Below, piece by piece: positions 26,499-35,605 of a stretch of 42,887 nt of DNA. This DNA comes from Schwartzia sp. (in: firmicutes) (GTDB taxonomy: Bacteria; Bacillota; Negativicutes; Selenomonadales; Selenomonadaceae): positions 1 through 42,887 of the forward strand of contig JAFVAI010000031.1 of the NCBI GenBank assembly GCA_017480545.1, read 5' to 3'. Positions within the stretch are counted from its first letter, which is position 1. Every line of letters begins with the position of its first letter. The notes beneath the pieces are model-generated. The model saw only the letters and a program-made list of their open reading frames with translations, ran no database searches and was not told the origin of the DNA. Position numbers and translations under genes: made by a program.

Positions 26499-28274
26499 AT
26501 GAACACAAAACTCAAAAAAGTGGTTTGTGCAACGTTGGCCGGGGGGACACTTTTTTTCGGCACGGCGGATGCGGCAAGGACGGGCCTCAAGGGCGATGTG
26601 AACAACGACGGGAAAGTGGCAACCGCGTTCGATATGTCGTTGCTTTCAGATTATATTGAGGGCAAGAATGTTTCCATCGACATGGACAATGCCGACCTGA
26701 ACGGCGACGGCAGGGTGAATATCAGCGACTTGAATCTGATGAAGAAATATGTTGCCGGTATCATCAAGGAATTTCCGGCTAGCAAGAAACAGCAAAATAC
26801 ATCGCACAATCCCGAAGGATATGTGGACAGCGTTGTCAGCAATGCGCCCAATCAAATCACGGTTCGGGGCTGGACGCTGGATCGGGACAATGTGAATACG
26901 GCATTGGAGGTTCATGTTTACGTTGGCGGAGGCGCGGGCTCTGGCGCGCCCGGCTTTAGGCTCACGGCCAATAAATATCGGCCTGACGTAAACAATGTTT
27001 TTCCCGGTGTGGGAAGCTATCACGGGTACGAAGGCACGATTTCCATCAACAAAACAGGCCGCCAAGAAGTTCATGTTTATGCAATCAATATCGCGGGCGG
27101 CAGCAATATTGAGCTTGGCGTAAAGACGGTGGATATCAAGGGGAGCACGCCGTCACCGACGATGGTTCCGGTGGCGATAGGAAATGGTTGGTACAAAATT
27201 CATCCGTCCCATGACCGCGGACGTTCGCTTGACGCATTCGGGCCAAATAACAATCTCCATATATGGACGAATGTGGACGCGCCGCAGCAAAAATTCTACC
27301 TTCAGGATCGCGGCGTCGGATTTTCGTTGCAAACGGCGGGCGGCGATAAGCTCTATGTTACGGCGGAAGGCAACGGAAATCTTGACATGAAGCCGTGGAG
27401 CAATTCCAAATCGCAGCTTTTTGTGCTCTTGACAGGAGGCTCGGGCACGTATCATATCGTCTCAAAAGCGAATGAGAATTTGAATTTTGACTGCGCGGGC
27501 GCCGGCAAGGCAGACGGAACCAACGTACAGCTTTGGACGAAGGAGCCTGGAAGCGCCCATCATAAGTGGATTTTTGAGAAAACCAGCGCGTCAATGGTAG
27601 TGCCGCCAGTGCCAACACCACCAACTGTGTCAAATTCGCTTGTGGGGCAATCCATTACGGCGAAGCGCAACGTATCATCGTATCAAGATGCAGGGCTTCG
27701 GCAAAGAATAGGCAGCGTGGACAAGGGCGACTCGTGCACTATTCTCGCCATTTCCGGCAATTCATACCAAGTACGTTATCCGATTACAAGCAACGGACGT
27801 CCGACGGGGAGAACGAAGGTTGGTTGGGTCAGCAAGGATGTTTTTGAGGAGCCGCAAACAACAGGATTTGATTGGCCGATTCCGGGGAACTACCGCATTA
27901 CGACAACATATACATATTCGAGCGGCAAGCGCCATTCGTGCAGGTATTATTTGAATGGTCGCGCTTGCGGCATTGACATTGCTGCTTCTGTGGGGACTCG
28001 TGTTAATGCGGCTGCGGATGGAACAGTCATTACTGTGAAAAATCTTGGCGCAAAAACGAGTTTTGGAAAGTACATTGAAATCAAGCATGATGATGGAACC
28101 ATTACGCTATATGCGCATTTGAGCGAATTTAATGTTTCTACAGGGCAACGCGTGCAAAAAGGACAGCAGATTGCACTTTCGGGGGCAACAGGCAATATTA
28201 CGGGGCCTCATTTGCATTTTGAAATGTCTAACACGGACACGTATCAGTATTTCAAAAACAAGGGTATTATCTGA
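26499..28274 (+). CDS. Exported multi-domain protein: dockerin, ricin-like, SH3 and M23 peptidase domains
   Basis: A 591-residue protein with a signal peptide (1-25). Residues 30-90 form a type I dockerin with two calcium loops (GDVNNDGKVATAFDMSLLSD and ADLNGDGRVNISDLNLMKKY). About 105-205 is a beta domain (GYVDSVVSNAPNQITVRGWT). About 215-365 is a ricin-type beta-trefoil with repeated W-containing turns. About 385-450 is SH3-like. About 460-591 is an M23 endopeptidase domain with GPHLHFEM and YAHLS. The usual first zinc ligand in H-x-G-x-D is replaced (NGRACGIDIAAS), though an earlier RHSCRY His may substitute. If active it cuts peptidoglycan cross-links in the periplasm or outside. GAAAGGAGC precedes the ATG. 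Confidence 0.85.
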   Translation: MNTKLKKVVCATLAGGTLFFGTADAARTGLKGDVNNDGKVATAFDMSLLSDYIEGKNVSIDMDNADLNGDGRVNISDLNLMKKYVAGIIKEFPASKKQQNTSHNPEGYVDSVVSNAPNQITVRGWTLDRDNVNTALEVHVYVGGGAGSGAPGFRLTANKYRPDVNNVFPGVGSYHGYEGTISINKTGRQEVHVYAINIAGGSNIELGVKTVDIKGSTPSPTMVPVAIGNGWYKIHPSHDRGRSLDAFGPNNNLHIWTNVDAPQQKFYLQDRGVGFSLQTAGGDKLYVTAEGNGNLDMKPWSNSKSQLFVLLTGGSGTYHIVSKANENLNFDCAGAGKADGTNVQLWTKEPGSAHHKWIFEKTSASMVVPPVPTPPTVSNSLVGQSITAKRNVSSYQDAGLRQRIGSVDKGDSCTILAISGNSYQVRYPITSNGRPTGRTKVGWVSKDVFEEPQTTGFDWPIPGNYRITTTYTYSSGKRHSCRYYLNGRACGIDIAASVGTRVNAAADGTVITVKNLGAKTSFGKYIEIKHDDGTITLYAHLSEFNVSTGQRVQKGQQIALSGATGNITGPHLHFEMSNTDTYQYFKNKGII

Positions 28275-28297
28275 CAATGTTATAAGGGGGAGTATTT

Positions 28298-29200
28298 TTG
28301 AAATCGGCAACCAATAGCAAAATTTTTTCAGTTGCATTTGTGGCAGGAATGCTTCTGTCTTTTCCAATCTATGCCGCGTCACTTGATACCAATGTTTCCG
28401 TCAATGTTTCCGTCGAACAGTCCGAAAAAGGCGGCATTGACTGGACAAAGGGGGCGGATTCGTCGGTTGACGCTATCGGTATCGGCCTACCCGGCGGGAA
28501 GGGGCTCGCGATGGCACGGGTTGCTGCCGTGATGGACGCGCAGCGGAATCTTTTAGGTATTTTGAAGGGTGTGCAGATTGACGCGGATACCTTGATGCAG
28601 GACCTGATGATCCAAAGCGACACGGTGAAGCGAAATATCTCCGGGCTTTTGACCGGGGCGCAGGTTGTCGAGGAGCACGAGAACGCCGATGGCAGCTATT
28701 TCGTTCGGATGCGTGTCTCGCTTTACGGCGCGACGGGAAGCGTCGCTTCCGCCGTGTTGCCGGAAGTCACGCGGAACATCGCGCCGGAGCCGCTGCCGAC
28801 GGTGGAACAGACGGCGCTTCCACAAGAAGAGCGGAAGGCTATGCAAAGCGCGAATTACACAGGCGTTGTGGTGGACGCGTCCGGGCTGGGGCTTGCGCCG
28901 ACGTTCTCGCCGATTATCTATGATGTGAACGGGCGCGCGGTCTATGGCATCCAAAACATCGACTCACAAATCGCCATCGCGAAAGGCATGGTCGGTTACG
29001 CGAATGCGCTGGGTGACGCAACCAGCGGCAGTCGCGCCGGGACAAATCCACTCGTCGTGACAGCGGTCGAGGTGCGCGGCGGTAAAAATTCGTCGAATCC
29101 CGTGAATGTGGTTGTGTCGGTGGAGGACGCCGACAGGATTTTGTTAGCTAACAAAAAGGGAGCGTTCCTTCCGCAAGGCGCGGTGGTGTTCGTGCGGTAA
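28298..29200 (+). CDS. LPP20/FlgP-like exported protein
   Basis: A 300-residue protein. TTG at 28298 follows AAGGGGGAG and gives a signal peptide ending SFPIYAA. The region LAMARVAAVMDAQRNLLGIL to VKRNISGLLTGAQVVEEHEN and YFVRMRVSLYG matches the LPP20/FlgP pattern of an alpha helix packed on strands with repeated Ala/Arg spacing. The second half (YTGVVVDASGLGLAPTFSPI, YGIQNIDSQIAIAKGMVGYA) is a second domain of unknown type, also seen in LPP20-containing envelope proteins. In Vibrio, FlgP builds an outer flagellar ring with FlgO and FlgT. Base composition is again GC-rich. A terminator ends the operon. Confidence 0.75.
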   Translation: MKSATNSKIFSVAFVAGMLLSFPIYAASLDTNVSVNVSVEQSEKGGIDWTKGADSSVDAIGIGLPGGKGLAMARVAAVMDAQRNLLGILKGVQIDADTLMQDLMIQSDTVKRNISGLLTGAQVVEEHENADGSYFVRMRVSLYGATGSVASAVLPEVTRNIAPEPLPTVEQTALPQEERKAMQSANYTGVVVDASGLGLAPTFSPIIYDVNGRAVYGIQNIDSQIAIAKGMVGYANALGDATSGSRAGTNPLVVTAVEVRGGKNSSNPVNVVVSVEDADRILLANKKGAFLPQGAVVFVR

Positions 29201-29208
29201 AGGGCATG

Positions 29209-29237
29209 AAAAAAGGCGGCATAGAGCCGCCTTTTTT
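29209..29237 (+). terminator. Terminator of the envelope cluster
   Basis: AAAAAAGGCGGC (29209-29220), five bases, GCCGCCTTTTTT (29226-29237). It is symmetrical and strong. Confidence 0.9.
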
Positions 29238-29310
29238 CATGTTCGGAAACGCGACATGGCTTGCATTTCCCGCCGTATGCGGGTAAACTATCCATAGAGG
29301 AGATGATGCC

Positions 29311-30126
29311 ATGCGGGAGAACACCGCAAAAGCGACACGTCCTGATACCTTGGAACGCATAAAGAATTTTCGTTTGATGGATGACATTTTTATGACGAAA
29401 TGCTTTGAGGGCGACTTGGAATGTACCGAGCTTGTTCTCCGTATCGTGATGGAGCGTCCCGATCTCGTCGTGCAGTCCGTGAAGGTGCAGTCGCCGTACA
29501 AGAATTTGCAAGGGCGAAGCCTGACGCTCGATATTGACGCGACGGACAGCAAAGGACGGCGCTTCGACATTGAGGTGCAGCGCGCGGACAGCGGCGCGAC
29601 GCCGCGACGGGCGCGGTATCACGCAAGCGTGATGGACGCGAATGCGCTCCAAGTGCAAGAGGATTTTGAAATACTGCCGGAGCTTTATGTCATTTTTATT
29701 ACGGAGCATGACGTTTTACGGAAAGGGTTGCCGCTATACCATATTGACCGATATATCGGGGAAACGAAAACATTGTTCGACGACGGGGAACATTTTATTT
29801 TCGTGAACGGTGAGTGCCGCGACGATTCTCCGCTTGGGCGATTGATGCATGATTTTTTCTGCACGAATCCCGACGATATGCATTATGAGCCGCTCCGCGA
29901 GCGGGCGCGATATTTCAAAGAGGACGAGAAAGGGGTTATGATTATGAGTTCGGCGTCGGAGGAATTGCGCGAGGAAGGACGCATGGAAGGGCGCAGGGAA
30001 GGGGAAAATCGGTTGGCGAGGCTGATTTCTTTCCTTTTGAAGAACGGGAAGCAAGACGAGATTGAGCGGGCGACGAGCCACCCGGAGAATCTGCCGGGAA
30101 TGTATGTCAAGTACGGCATTTCGTAG
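29311..30126 (+). CDS. Rpn-family (PD-(D/E)XK) nuclease/transposase-like protein
   Basis: A 271-residue member of the Rpn/YhgA-like PD-(D/E)XK group, proteins that cut DNA and promote RecA-independent recombination. The core LTLDIDATDSKGRRFDIEVQ supplies the Asp and Glu-x-Gln of the active site. LMDDIFMTKCFEGD near the start and RARYHASVMDANAL are typical. A charged helical tail (ELREEGRMEGRREGENRLAR) is also characteristic. AGAGGAGATGATGCC precedes the ATG. The insertion-sequence-like remnant at 30130 starts directly after the stop codon. Confidence 0.88.
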   Translation: MRENTAKATRPDTLERIKNFRLMDDIFMTKCFEGDLECTELVLRIVMERPDLVVQSVKVQSPYKNLQGRSLTLDIDATDSKGRRFDIEVQRADSGATPRRARYHASVMDANALQVQEDFEILPELYVIFITEHDVLRKGLPLYHIDRYIGETKTLFDDGEHFIFVNGECRDDSPLGRLMHDFFCTNPDDMHYEPLRERARYFKEDEKGVMIMSSASEELREEGRMEGRREGENRLARLISFLLKNGKQDEIERATSHPENLPGMYVKYGIS

Positions 30127-30129
30127 GAT

Positions 30130-30195
30130 TGTCAAGTGAGTTGTGTAAAAAGTTCGGCCCAACGGATCATACGGTTTGAGGAGCGCGTTCATAAC
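30130..30195 (-). mobile_element. Insertion-sequence remnant, second copy
   Basis: TGTCAAGTGAGTTGTGTAAA (30130-30149) and following bases are close to 8030-8098. On the minus strand both encode MNAL, an aliphatic residue, K-x-YD and G just before the terminus. Only the end of the element is left. It adjoins the Rpn gene, whereas copy one is next to the restriction remnant. Confidence 0.5.
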
Positions 30196-30241
30196 CGACG
30201 GTTTTCCCGCACATTCTGATGATGCCTCCGTTTTTTCGTCA

Positions 30242-30270
30242 TTGCATTCCCTGCTGCTCTATGATATAAT
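30242..30270 (+). promoter_or_regulatory. Promoter of rpsB
   Basis: TTGCAT (30242-30247), 17 bases, TATAAT (30265-30270). It leaves a leader of about 95 bases before rpsB, with a possible GTACG/CGTAC pairing in it that might serve autoregulation. Confidence 0.65.
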
Positions 30271-30371
30271 CCCTTGCAGTGTGAAAACGTACGCATATTG
30301 AGTGCCGTACTGTGCCTTTTGGGGTGAAGCGGCGGATGAGATGTGCGGAGGAAAAAACAGGAGGTAGTATC

Positions 30372-31094
30372 ATGGCAGTTATTTCAATGAAGCAGCTTTT
30401 GGAGGCGGGCGTCCACTTTGGCCACCAGACGCGCCGTTGGAACCCGAAGATGGCGAAGTACATCTTCACGGAGCGCAACGGCATTTACATCATTGACCTG
30501 CAGAAGACGGTCCGCAAGGTCGACGAGGCGTTCAATTTCGTTCGCAGCGTCGCGCAGGAAGGCAAGAAGGTCTTGTTCGTCGGCACGAAGAAACAGGCGC
30601 AGGAGGCCGTGAAGGAAGAGGCGACCCGCGCGGGTATGTTCTATGTCAACGAGCGTTGGCTCGGCGGTATGCTGACGAATTTCCAGACGATCCAGAAGCG
30701 CATCAAGCGTCTGAAGCAGTTGGAGCAGATGGAGCAGGACGGCACGTTTGAGGTGCTGACGAAAAAGGAGGTTCTCGCTCTTCGTCATGAGATGGAGAAG
30801 CTGGAGAAGTTCCTCGGCGGCATCAAGGAAATGAACCGCCTGCCGGGCGCTCTCTATGTGGTCGATCCCCGCAAGGAGCGCATCGCTGTCGCTGAGGCGC
30901 GCAAGCTGAACATTCCTATCGTCGCCATCGTCGATACGAATTGCGATCCGGATGAGATTGATTATGTGATTCCGGGCAATGACGACGCGATTCGCGCGGT
31001 GCGTCTCTTGACGGGCCGTATGGCGGATGCCGTCATCGAAGGCAGCCACGGGCAGGACGAGGCGGAAGAAGCGCCGGACAAGGACGCGGAATAA
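30372..31094 (+). CDS. rpsB: Ribosomal protein S2
   Basis: Component of the 30S subunit. Its 240 residues begin [20 protein letters not shown], a family signature. [19 protein letters not shown] and [20 protein letters not shown] are also typical. The tail is acidic ([14 protein letters not shown]). ATG at 30372 follows CAGGAGG. A terminator stands between it and tsf, so tsf gets only part of its transcription from here. Confidence 0.98.
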   Translation: MAVISMKQLLEAGVHFGHQTRRWNPKMAKYIFTERNGIYIIDLQKTVRKVDEAFNFVRSVAQEGKKVLFVGTKKQAQEAVKEEATRAGMFYVNERWLGGMLTNFQTIQKRIKRLKQLEQMEQDGTFEVLTKKEVLALRHEMEKLEKFLGGIKEMNRLPGALYVVDPRKERIAVAEARKLNIPIVAIVDTNCDPDEIDYVIPGNDDAIRAVRLLTGRMADAVIEGSHGQDEAEEAPDKDAE

Positions 31095-31107
31095 TATTGA
31101 ACATCAG

Positions 31108-31142
31108 GGGTAAGGGACACGTTATCCCTTGCCCCTTTTTTC
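31108..31142 (+). terminator. Terminator between rpsB and tsf
   Basis: GGGGTAAGGGA with TCCCTTGCCCC (one G-T pair) followed by six T. Confidence 0.85.
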
Positions 31143-31179
31143 TGCATATTACTATATTCAAGAAAGAAGGAAATATTTT

Positions 31180-32079
31180 ATGGCACAGATTACTGCGGCA
31201 ATGGTAAAGGAACTCCGCGAGATGACGGGCGCCGGCATGATGGATTGCAAAAAAGCGCTCTCGGAGACGGACGGGGACAAGCAGAAAGCGATTGATTACT
31301 TGCGCGAAAAGGGCATTGCGAAGGCCGAGAAAAAAGCGGGCCGTATCGCGGCGGAGGGCGCGGTAGGCGCTTACGTCAGCGAGGACGCGAAAGTCGGTGC
31401 GGTGGTCGAGATCAACTGCGAAACGGACTTTGTCGCAAAGACGGATAAGTTCCACGCGATTGTCGACAAGTTGGCGAAGCATATTGCCGATACGAACCCT
31501 GCCGATATGGAGGCGCTGAATGACAGCACACTGGACGGCAAGAAGGTTTCGGACATCGTGCTGGAGGCTATCGCCGAGATTGGCGAAAAAGTTTCGCTCC
31601 GTCGATTTGCGCGTTATGCTTCCGAAGACGGCCGTGTCACGAGCTATATCCACATGGGCGGCAAAATCGGCGTACTGGTGGAGCTTACCGGCGGCAGCGC
31701 CGAGCTGGGCAAAGATATCGCGATGCAGATCGCTGCGGCGAATCCGTCCTGCGTTGACCGCTCCGGTCTTGATCCGGCGGCTCTTGAGCATGAACGCGAA
31801 GTGCTGACGAAGCAGGCAATCGAGGAGAACAACGCACTGCCGGAGGGCAAGCGCCGTCCGGAAGCGATTATCGCGAAAATGGTGGATGGACGCCTCCAGA
31901 AAAATTTCTATAAGGAAGCCTGCCTTGTGGAGCAGCCGTTTGTCAAGGACCCGGAGCAGACGGTCGCAAAGGTGCTTGGCAATGTCGCCGTAAAGCAGTT
32001 CGCCCGTTTCCAGCTCGGCGAGGGCATCGAGAAGAAACAGGAAGATTTTGCGGCGGAGGTTGCTGCGCAGATTAAATAA
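31180..32079 (+). CDS. tsf: Elongation factor Ts
   Basis: Guanine-nucleotide exchange factor for EF-Tu. The N-terminal UBA-like region has VKELREMTGAGMMDCKKALS. The core has VVEINCETDFVAKTDKF and VLVELTGGSAELGKDIAMQI, and the later KNFYKEACLVEQPFVKD is also conserved. Its 299 residues are normal. The ATG at 31180 follows AAGAAGGAAA; upstream in-frame codons overlap the terminator. A second terminator follows at 32086. Confidence 0.98.
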   Translation: MAQITAAMVKELREMTGAGMMDCKKALSETDGDKQKAIDYLREKGIAKAEKKAGRIAAEGAVGAYVSEDAKVGAVVEINCETDFVAKTDKFHAIVDKLAKHIADTNPADMEALNDSTLDGKKVSDIVLEAIAEIGEKVSLRRFARYASEDGRVTSYIHMGGKIGVLVELTGGSAELGKDIAMQIAAANPSCVDRSGLDPAALEHEREVLTKQAIEENNALPEGKRRPEAIIAKMVDGRLQKNFYKEACLVEQPFVKDPEQTVAKVLGNVAVKQFARFQLGEGIEKKQEDFAAEVAAQIK

Positions 32080-32085
32080 ATGGAA

Positions 32086-32126
32086 AAAAGAGGACACGAA
32101 AGGAGATTCGTGTTCTCTTTTTTTGA
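32086..32126 (+). terminator. Terminator after tsf
   Basis: AAAAGAGGACACGAA (32086-32100) and TTCGTGTTCTCTTTT (32107-32121) form a 15-base stem, with more T following. Confidence 0.9.
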
Positions 32127-32154
32127 GCGTATGTTGTATTTTCAAAAATAGTAG

Positions 32155-33499
<1,345 letters not shown>

Positions 33500-33500
<1 letters not shown>

Positions 33501-33715
33501 TGATGCCCGACGTTTTGGGCCGCCCGGCGGAGGAAGCGGAAAGGCTTCTTGCGGCGGCGGGCGTGAAGTACACGAAGGAGCTGACGCGCCCCACGCGGAA
33601 TTTTTTCCCCGTGGATGATGCGAGGCTATATGTGATTCGGGCCGTCAGTTGCCCGGACAGTTCCTGCCGCCTGACTTTGGCGGCAAAGCAAGTGAAAACA
33701 CGAAAGGAGGTGTAA
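33500..33715 (+). CDS. Small PASTA-like protein of unknown function
   Basis: A 71-residue product that begins in the stop codon of frr (TGATG). The opening MPDVLGRPAEEAERLLAAAG is similar to the start of PASTA domains (P-D-V-x-G, then an A-x2-L-L-x2-A-G helix). It ends in a basic QVKTRKEV. Whether it is one PASTA-like unit acting alone is not known. Its Cys pair (VSCPDSSCRL) could bind metal. The ferredoxin gene follows six bases later, so it sits in a coupled set frr-this-ferredoxin. No family was firmly recognised. Confidence 0.6.
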
Positions 33716-33721
33716 GACGAT

Positions 33722-33892
33722 ATGGCATACAAGATCGGAGACGATTGCATTTCCTGCGGTTCCTGTGCCGCGACTTGCCCGGTGGGGGCGATTTCGGAGG
33801 GCGAAAAGCACTACGATATCGATCCGGAGAAGTGCGTAGAGTGCGGAGCCTGCGCAGCGGGTTGCCCGGTTTCGGCGATTTCCGCTCCTTGA
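33722..33892 (+). CDS. Two [4Fe-4S] ferredoxin, 56 residues
   Basis: A classical clostridial-type ferredoxin reading MAYKIGDDCISCGSCAATCP and then CVECGACAAGCPVSAISAP. Two CxxCxxCxxxCP motifs give all eight Cys ligands for two [4Fe-4S] clusters, suitable for low-potential electron transfer. AAGGAGGTG lies eleven bases before the ATG at 33722. At 171 bases it is short but complete and certain. It may supply electrons to IspG, which is encoded downstream in the same region and needs a reduced ferredoxin or flavodoxin; this is inference. Confidence 0.95.
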   Translation: MAYKIGDDCISCGSCAATCPVGAISEGEKHYDIDPEKCVECGACAAGCPVSAISAP

Positions 33893-33906
33893 TGGGAGAG
33901 AAGGAG

Positions 33907-33946
33907 AGGTCCCTCTTGGATTTGTGAGAGGGACCTGTTTTCGTTT
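33907..33946 (+). terminator. Terminator after the ferredoxin gene
   Basis: AGGTCCCTC (33907-33915) and GAGGGACCT (33928-33936), then GTTTTCGTTTT. Confidence 0.75.
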
Positions 33947-33974
33947 TGCGACTGGATTCGCATGGGAGGACAAT

Positions 33975-34754
33975 ATGTGGAACCGTTTGTTTAAAAGAGC
34001 CCCCCGTGAGGTCATGGATCTTCCTGAATTCCAGGAACTCGATCGTTCGCGGCTGCCGGTGCATACGGCAATCATCATGGATGGGAACGGGCGATGGGCG
34101 AAGGGACGTGAGCTGCTTCGGACCGCCGGACACGCGGCGGGCGCGGATACCGTGAAAAAAATATTGAAAGCCGCTATAGCGCTTGAACTTCCCGTGCTTA
34201 CGATATATATGTTTTCGACGGAAAACTGGAAACGGCCGCCGGCAGAAGTGGATTTTATCATGCGGCTCTTGTTCGATCGCCTGATGCAGGAGATTGACGA
34301 GATGGACGAGGACAATGTGAAGATTCGCTTTCTTGGCCGGTTGGATGAACTTTTCCCCGCCCTGCGGGAACTGACGCAGAAAGCGGAGGACCGGATGAAG
34401 GGCAATACGGGGGTTCAGTTCAACGTCGCCGTCAATTACGGCGGCCAGGATGAAATCCTGCACGCGGCGAAAAGCATCGCTCGCCGTGTACAGCAGGGGG
34501 AACTTTCCACGGAAGATATAGACGGAAAAATTTTTGATGCCAGCCTTTATACGGAGGGGTTGCCGCCGGTAGATCTTCTGATCCGCACGGGCGGGGATAT
34601 GCGCGTCAGCAATTTTTTGCTTTGGCAGTCGGCGTATGCGGAGCTGTGGTTCACGGACACCACGTGGCCGGATTTCACTCCTTTGCTTTTTGTCGAGGCG
34701 TTGAAAGATTTCGGGAAACGCAATCGACGGTTCGGCGGCCTGGACAACAAATAA
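33975..34754 (+). CDS. uppS: Undecaprenyl diphosphate synthase (cis-prenyltransferase)
   Basis: Extends farnesyl diphosphate with isopentenyl units to the C55 lipid carrier for peptidoglycan and O-antigen. The 259 residues contain IIMDGNGRWAKGRELLRTAG with the catalytic Asp, IYMFSTENWKRP, and RTGGDMRVSNFLLWQSAYAE. ATG at 33975 follows GGGAGGA. It starts a run of lipid and isoprenoid genes (uppS, cdsA, dxr, rseP, ispG) that are closely spaced. Confidence 0.97.
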   Translation: MWNRLFKRAPREVMDLPEFQELDRSRLPVHTAIIMDGNGRWAKGRELLRTAGHAAGADTVKKILKAAIALELPVLTIYMFSTENWKRPPAEVDFIMRLLFDRLMQEIDEMDEDNVKIRFLGRLDELFPALRELTQKAEDRMKGNTGVQFNVAVNYGGQDEILHAAKSIARRVQQGELSTEDIDGKIFDASLYTEGLPPVDLLIRTGGDMRVSNFLLWQSAYAELWFTDTTWPDFTPLLFVEALKDFGKRNRRFGGLDNK

Positions 34755-34777
34755 ACATTTCGGATTGAGGTGCGGTT

Positions 34778-35605
34778 TTGGCGATTCGTATCATTTCGGG
34801 TGTTGTCGGCATTGCGCTTGCCACGTTCGTGATACAGACGGGCGGTGCGGTATTTGGCGCCGCGACGCTGCTTTTGATGTTGGCGGGTTGGCATGAATAC
34901 GCGCAGGCATTCCGCCAGAAGGGCATGGCTCCCGCGTACGGGAGCGGCATGGCAGCGGTTATCGGATTTTGGAGCGCGGCTTATTTCGGAAAGCCGGCGC
35001 TTTTGTCGGCGGCGGCGACTTTGTCTGCTCTTTGGATGATGCTGGAGGCAGTGCTTTTTCACAAAAAATTTTCCGTGCCGCAGGCGTTGGTCTCGACGGC
35101 GGGCGTCATGTACGTCGGCTTGTCTCTCGCGCATTTGGTCTTGCTTCGGTTCTGGCGCGCGGGGGAGACGATGGCGACTCCCGCGGGGGAGATGGAAATC
35201 GGTTGCGCTTGGTTTTGGATTGCGATGATCGGCACTTGGGCCAGCGACACTTTCGCCTACTTTTCCGGCTCTGCCTTTGGCAGGACGAAGCTCTGCGAGA
35301 CGATCAGCCCGAAGAAGACGAGAGAAGGCTTTTATGGCGGTGTCCTCGGTACGGCGGTTTCCGTGGCGGCCGCAGGACATTCGATCGGTTATCCCGTGCC
35401 GCCGATGCTCGCGTTGGGCGTCCTGATCGCTTTGGTGGCGACGGTGGGCGATCTCGTGGAATCCGTGGTCAAACGGTACACGGGCATCAAAGACTCCGGG
35501 GTGCTGATTCCCGGCCACGGCGGCGTACTCGACCGTTTTGACAGTGCCATGTACGTGATTCCTTGTGTTTATTACTTTTTGATCATGACGGAGGGCTTCG
35601 GATGA
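34778..35605 (+). CDS. cdsA: Phosphatidate cytidylyltransferase (CDP-diglyceride synthase)
   Basis: Makes CDP-diacylglycerol, precursor of membrane phospholipids, from phosphatidate and CTP. A 275-residue, eight-helix membrane enzyme with the signature GDLVESVVKRYTGIKDSGVL followed by IPGHGGVLDRFDS. WASDTFAYFSGSAFGRTKL is also conserved. The start is TTG at 34778 after GAGGTG. Its stop overlaps the dxr start (ATGA). Confidence 0.96.
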   Translation: MAIRIISGVVGIALATFVIQTGGAVFGAATLLLMLAGWHEYAQAFRQKGMAPAYGSGMAAVIGFWSAAYFGKPALLSAAATLSALWMMLEAVLFHKKFSVPQALVSTAGVMYVGLSLAHLVLLRFWRAGETMATPAGEMEIGCAWFWIAMIGTWASDTFAYFSGSAFGRTKLCETISPKKTREGFYGGVLGTAVSVAAAGHSIGYPVPPMLALGVLIALVATVGDLVESVVKRYTGIKDSGVLIPGHGGVLDRFDSAMYVIPCVYYFLIMTEGFG

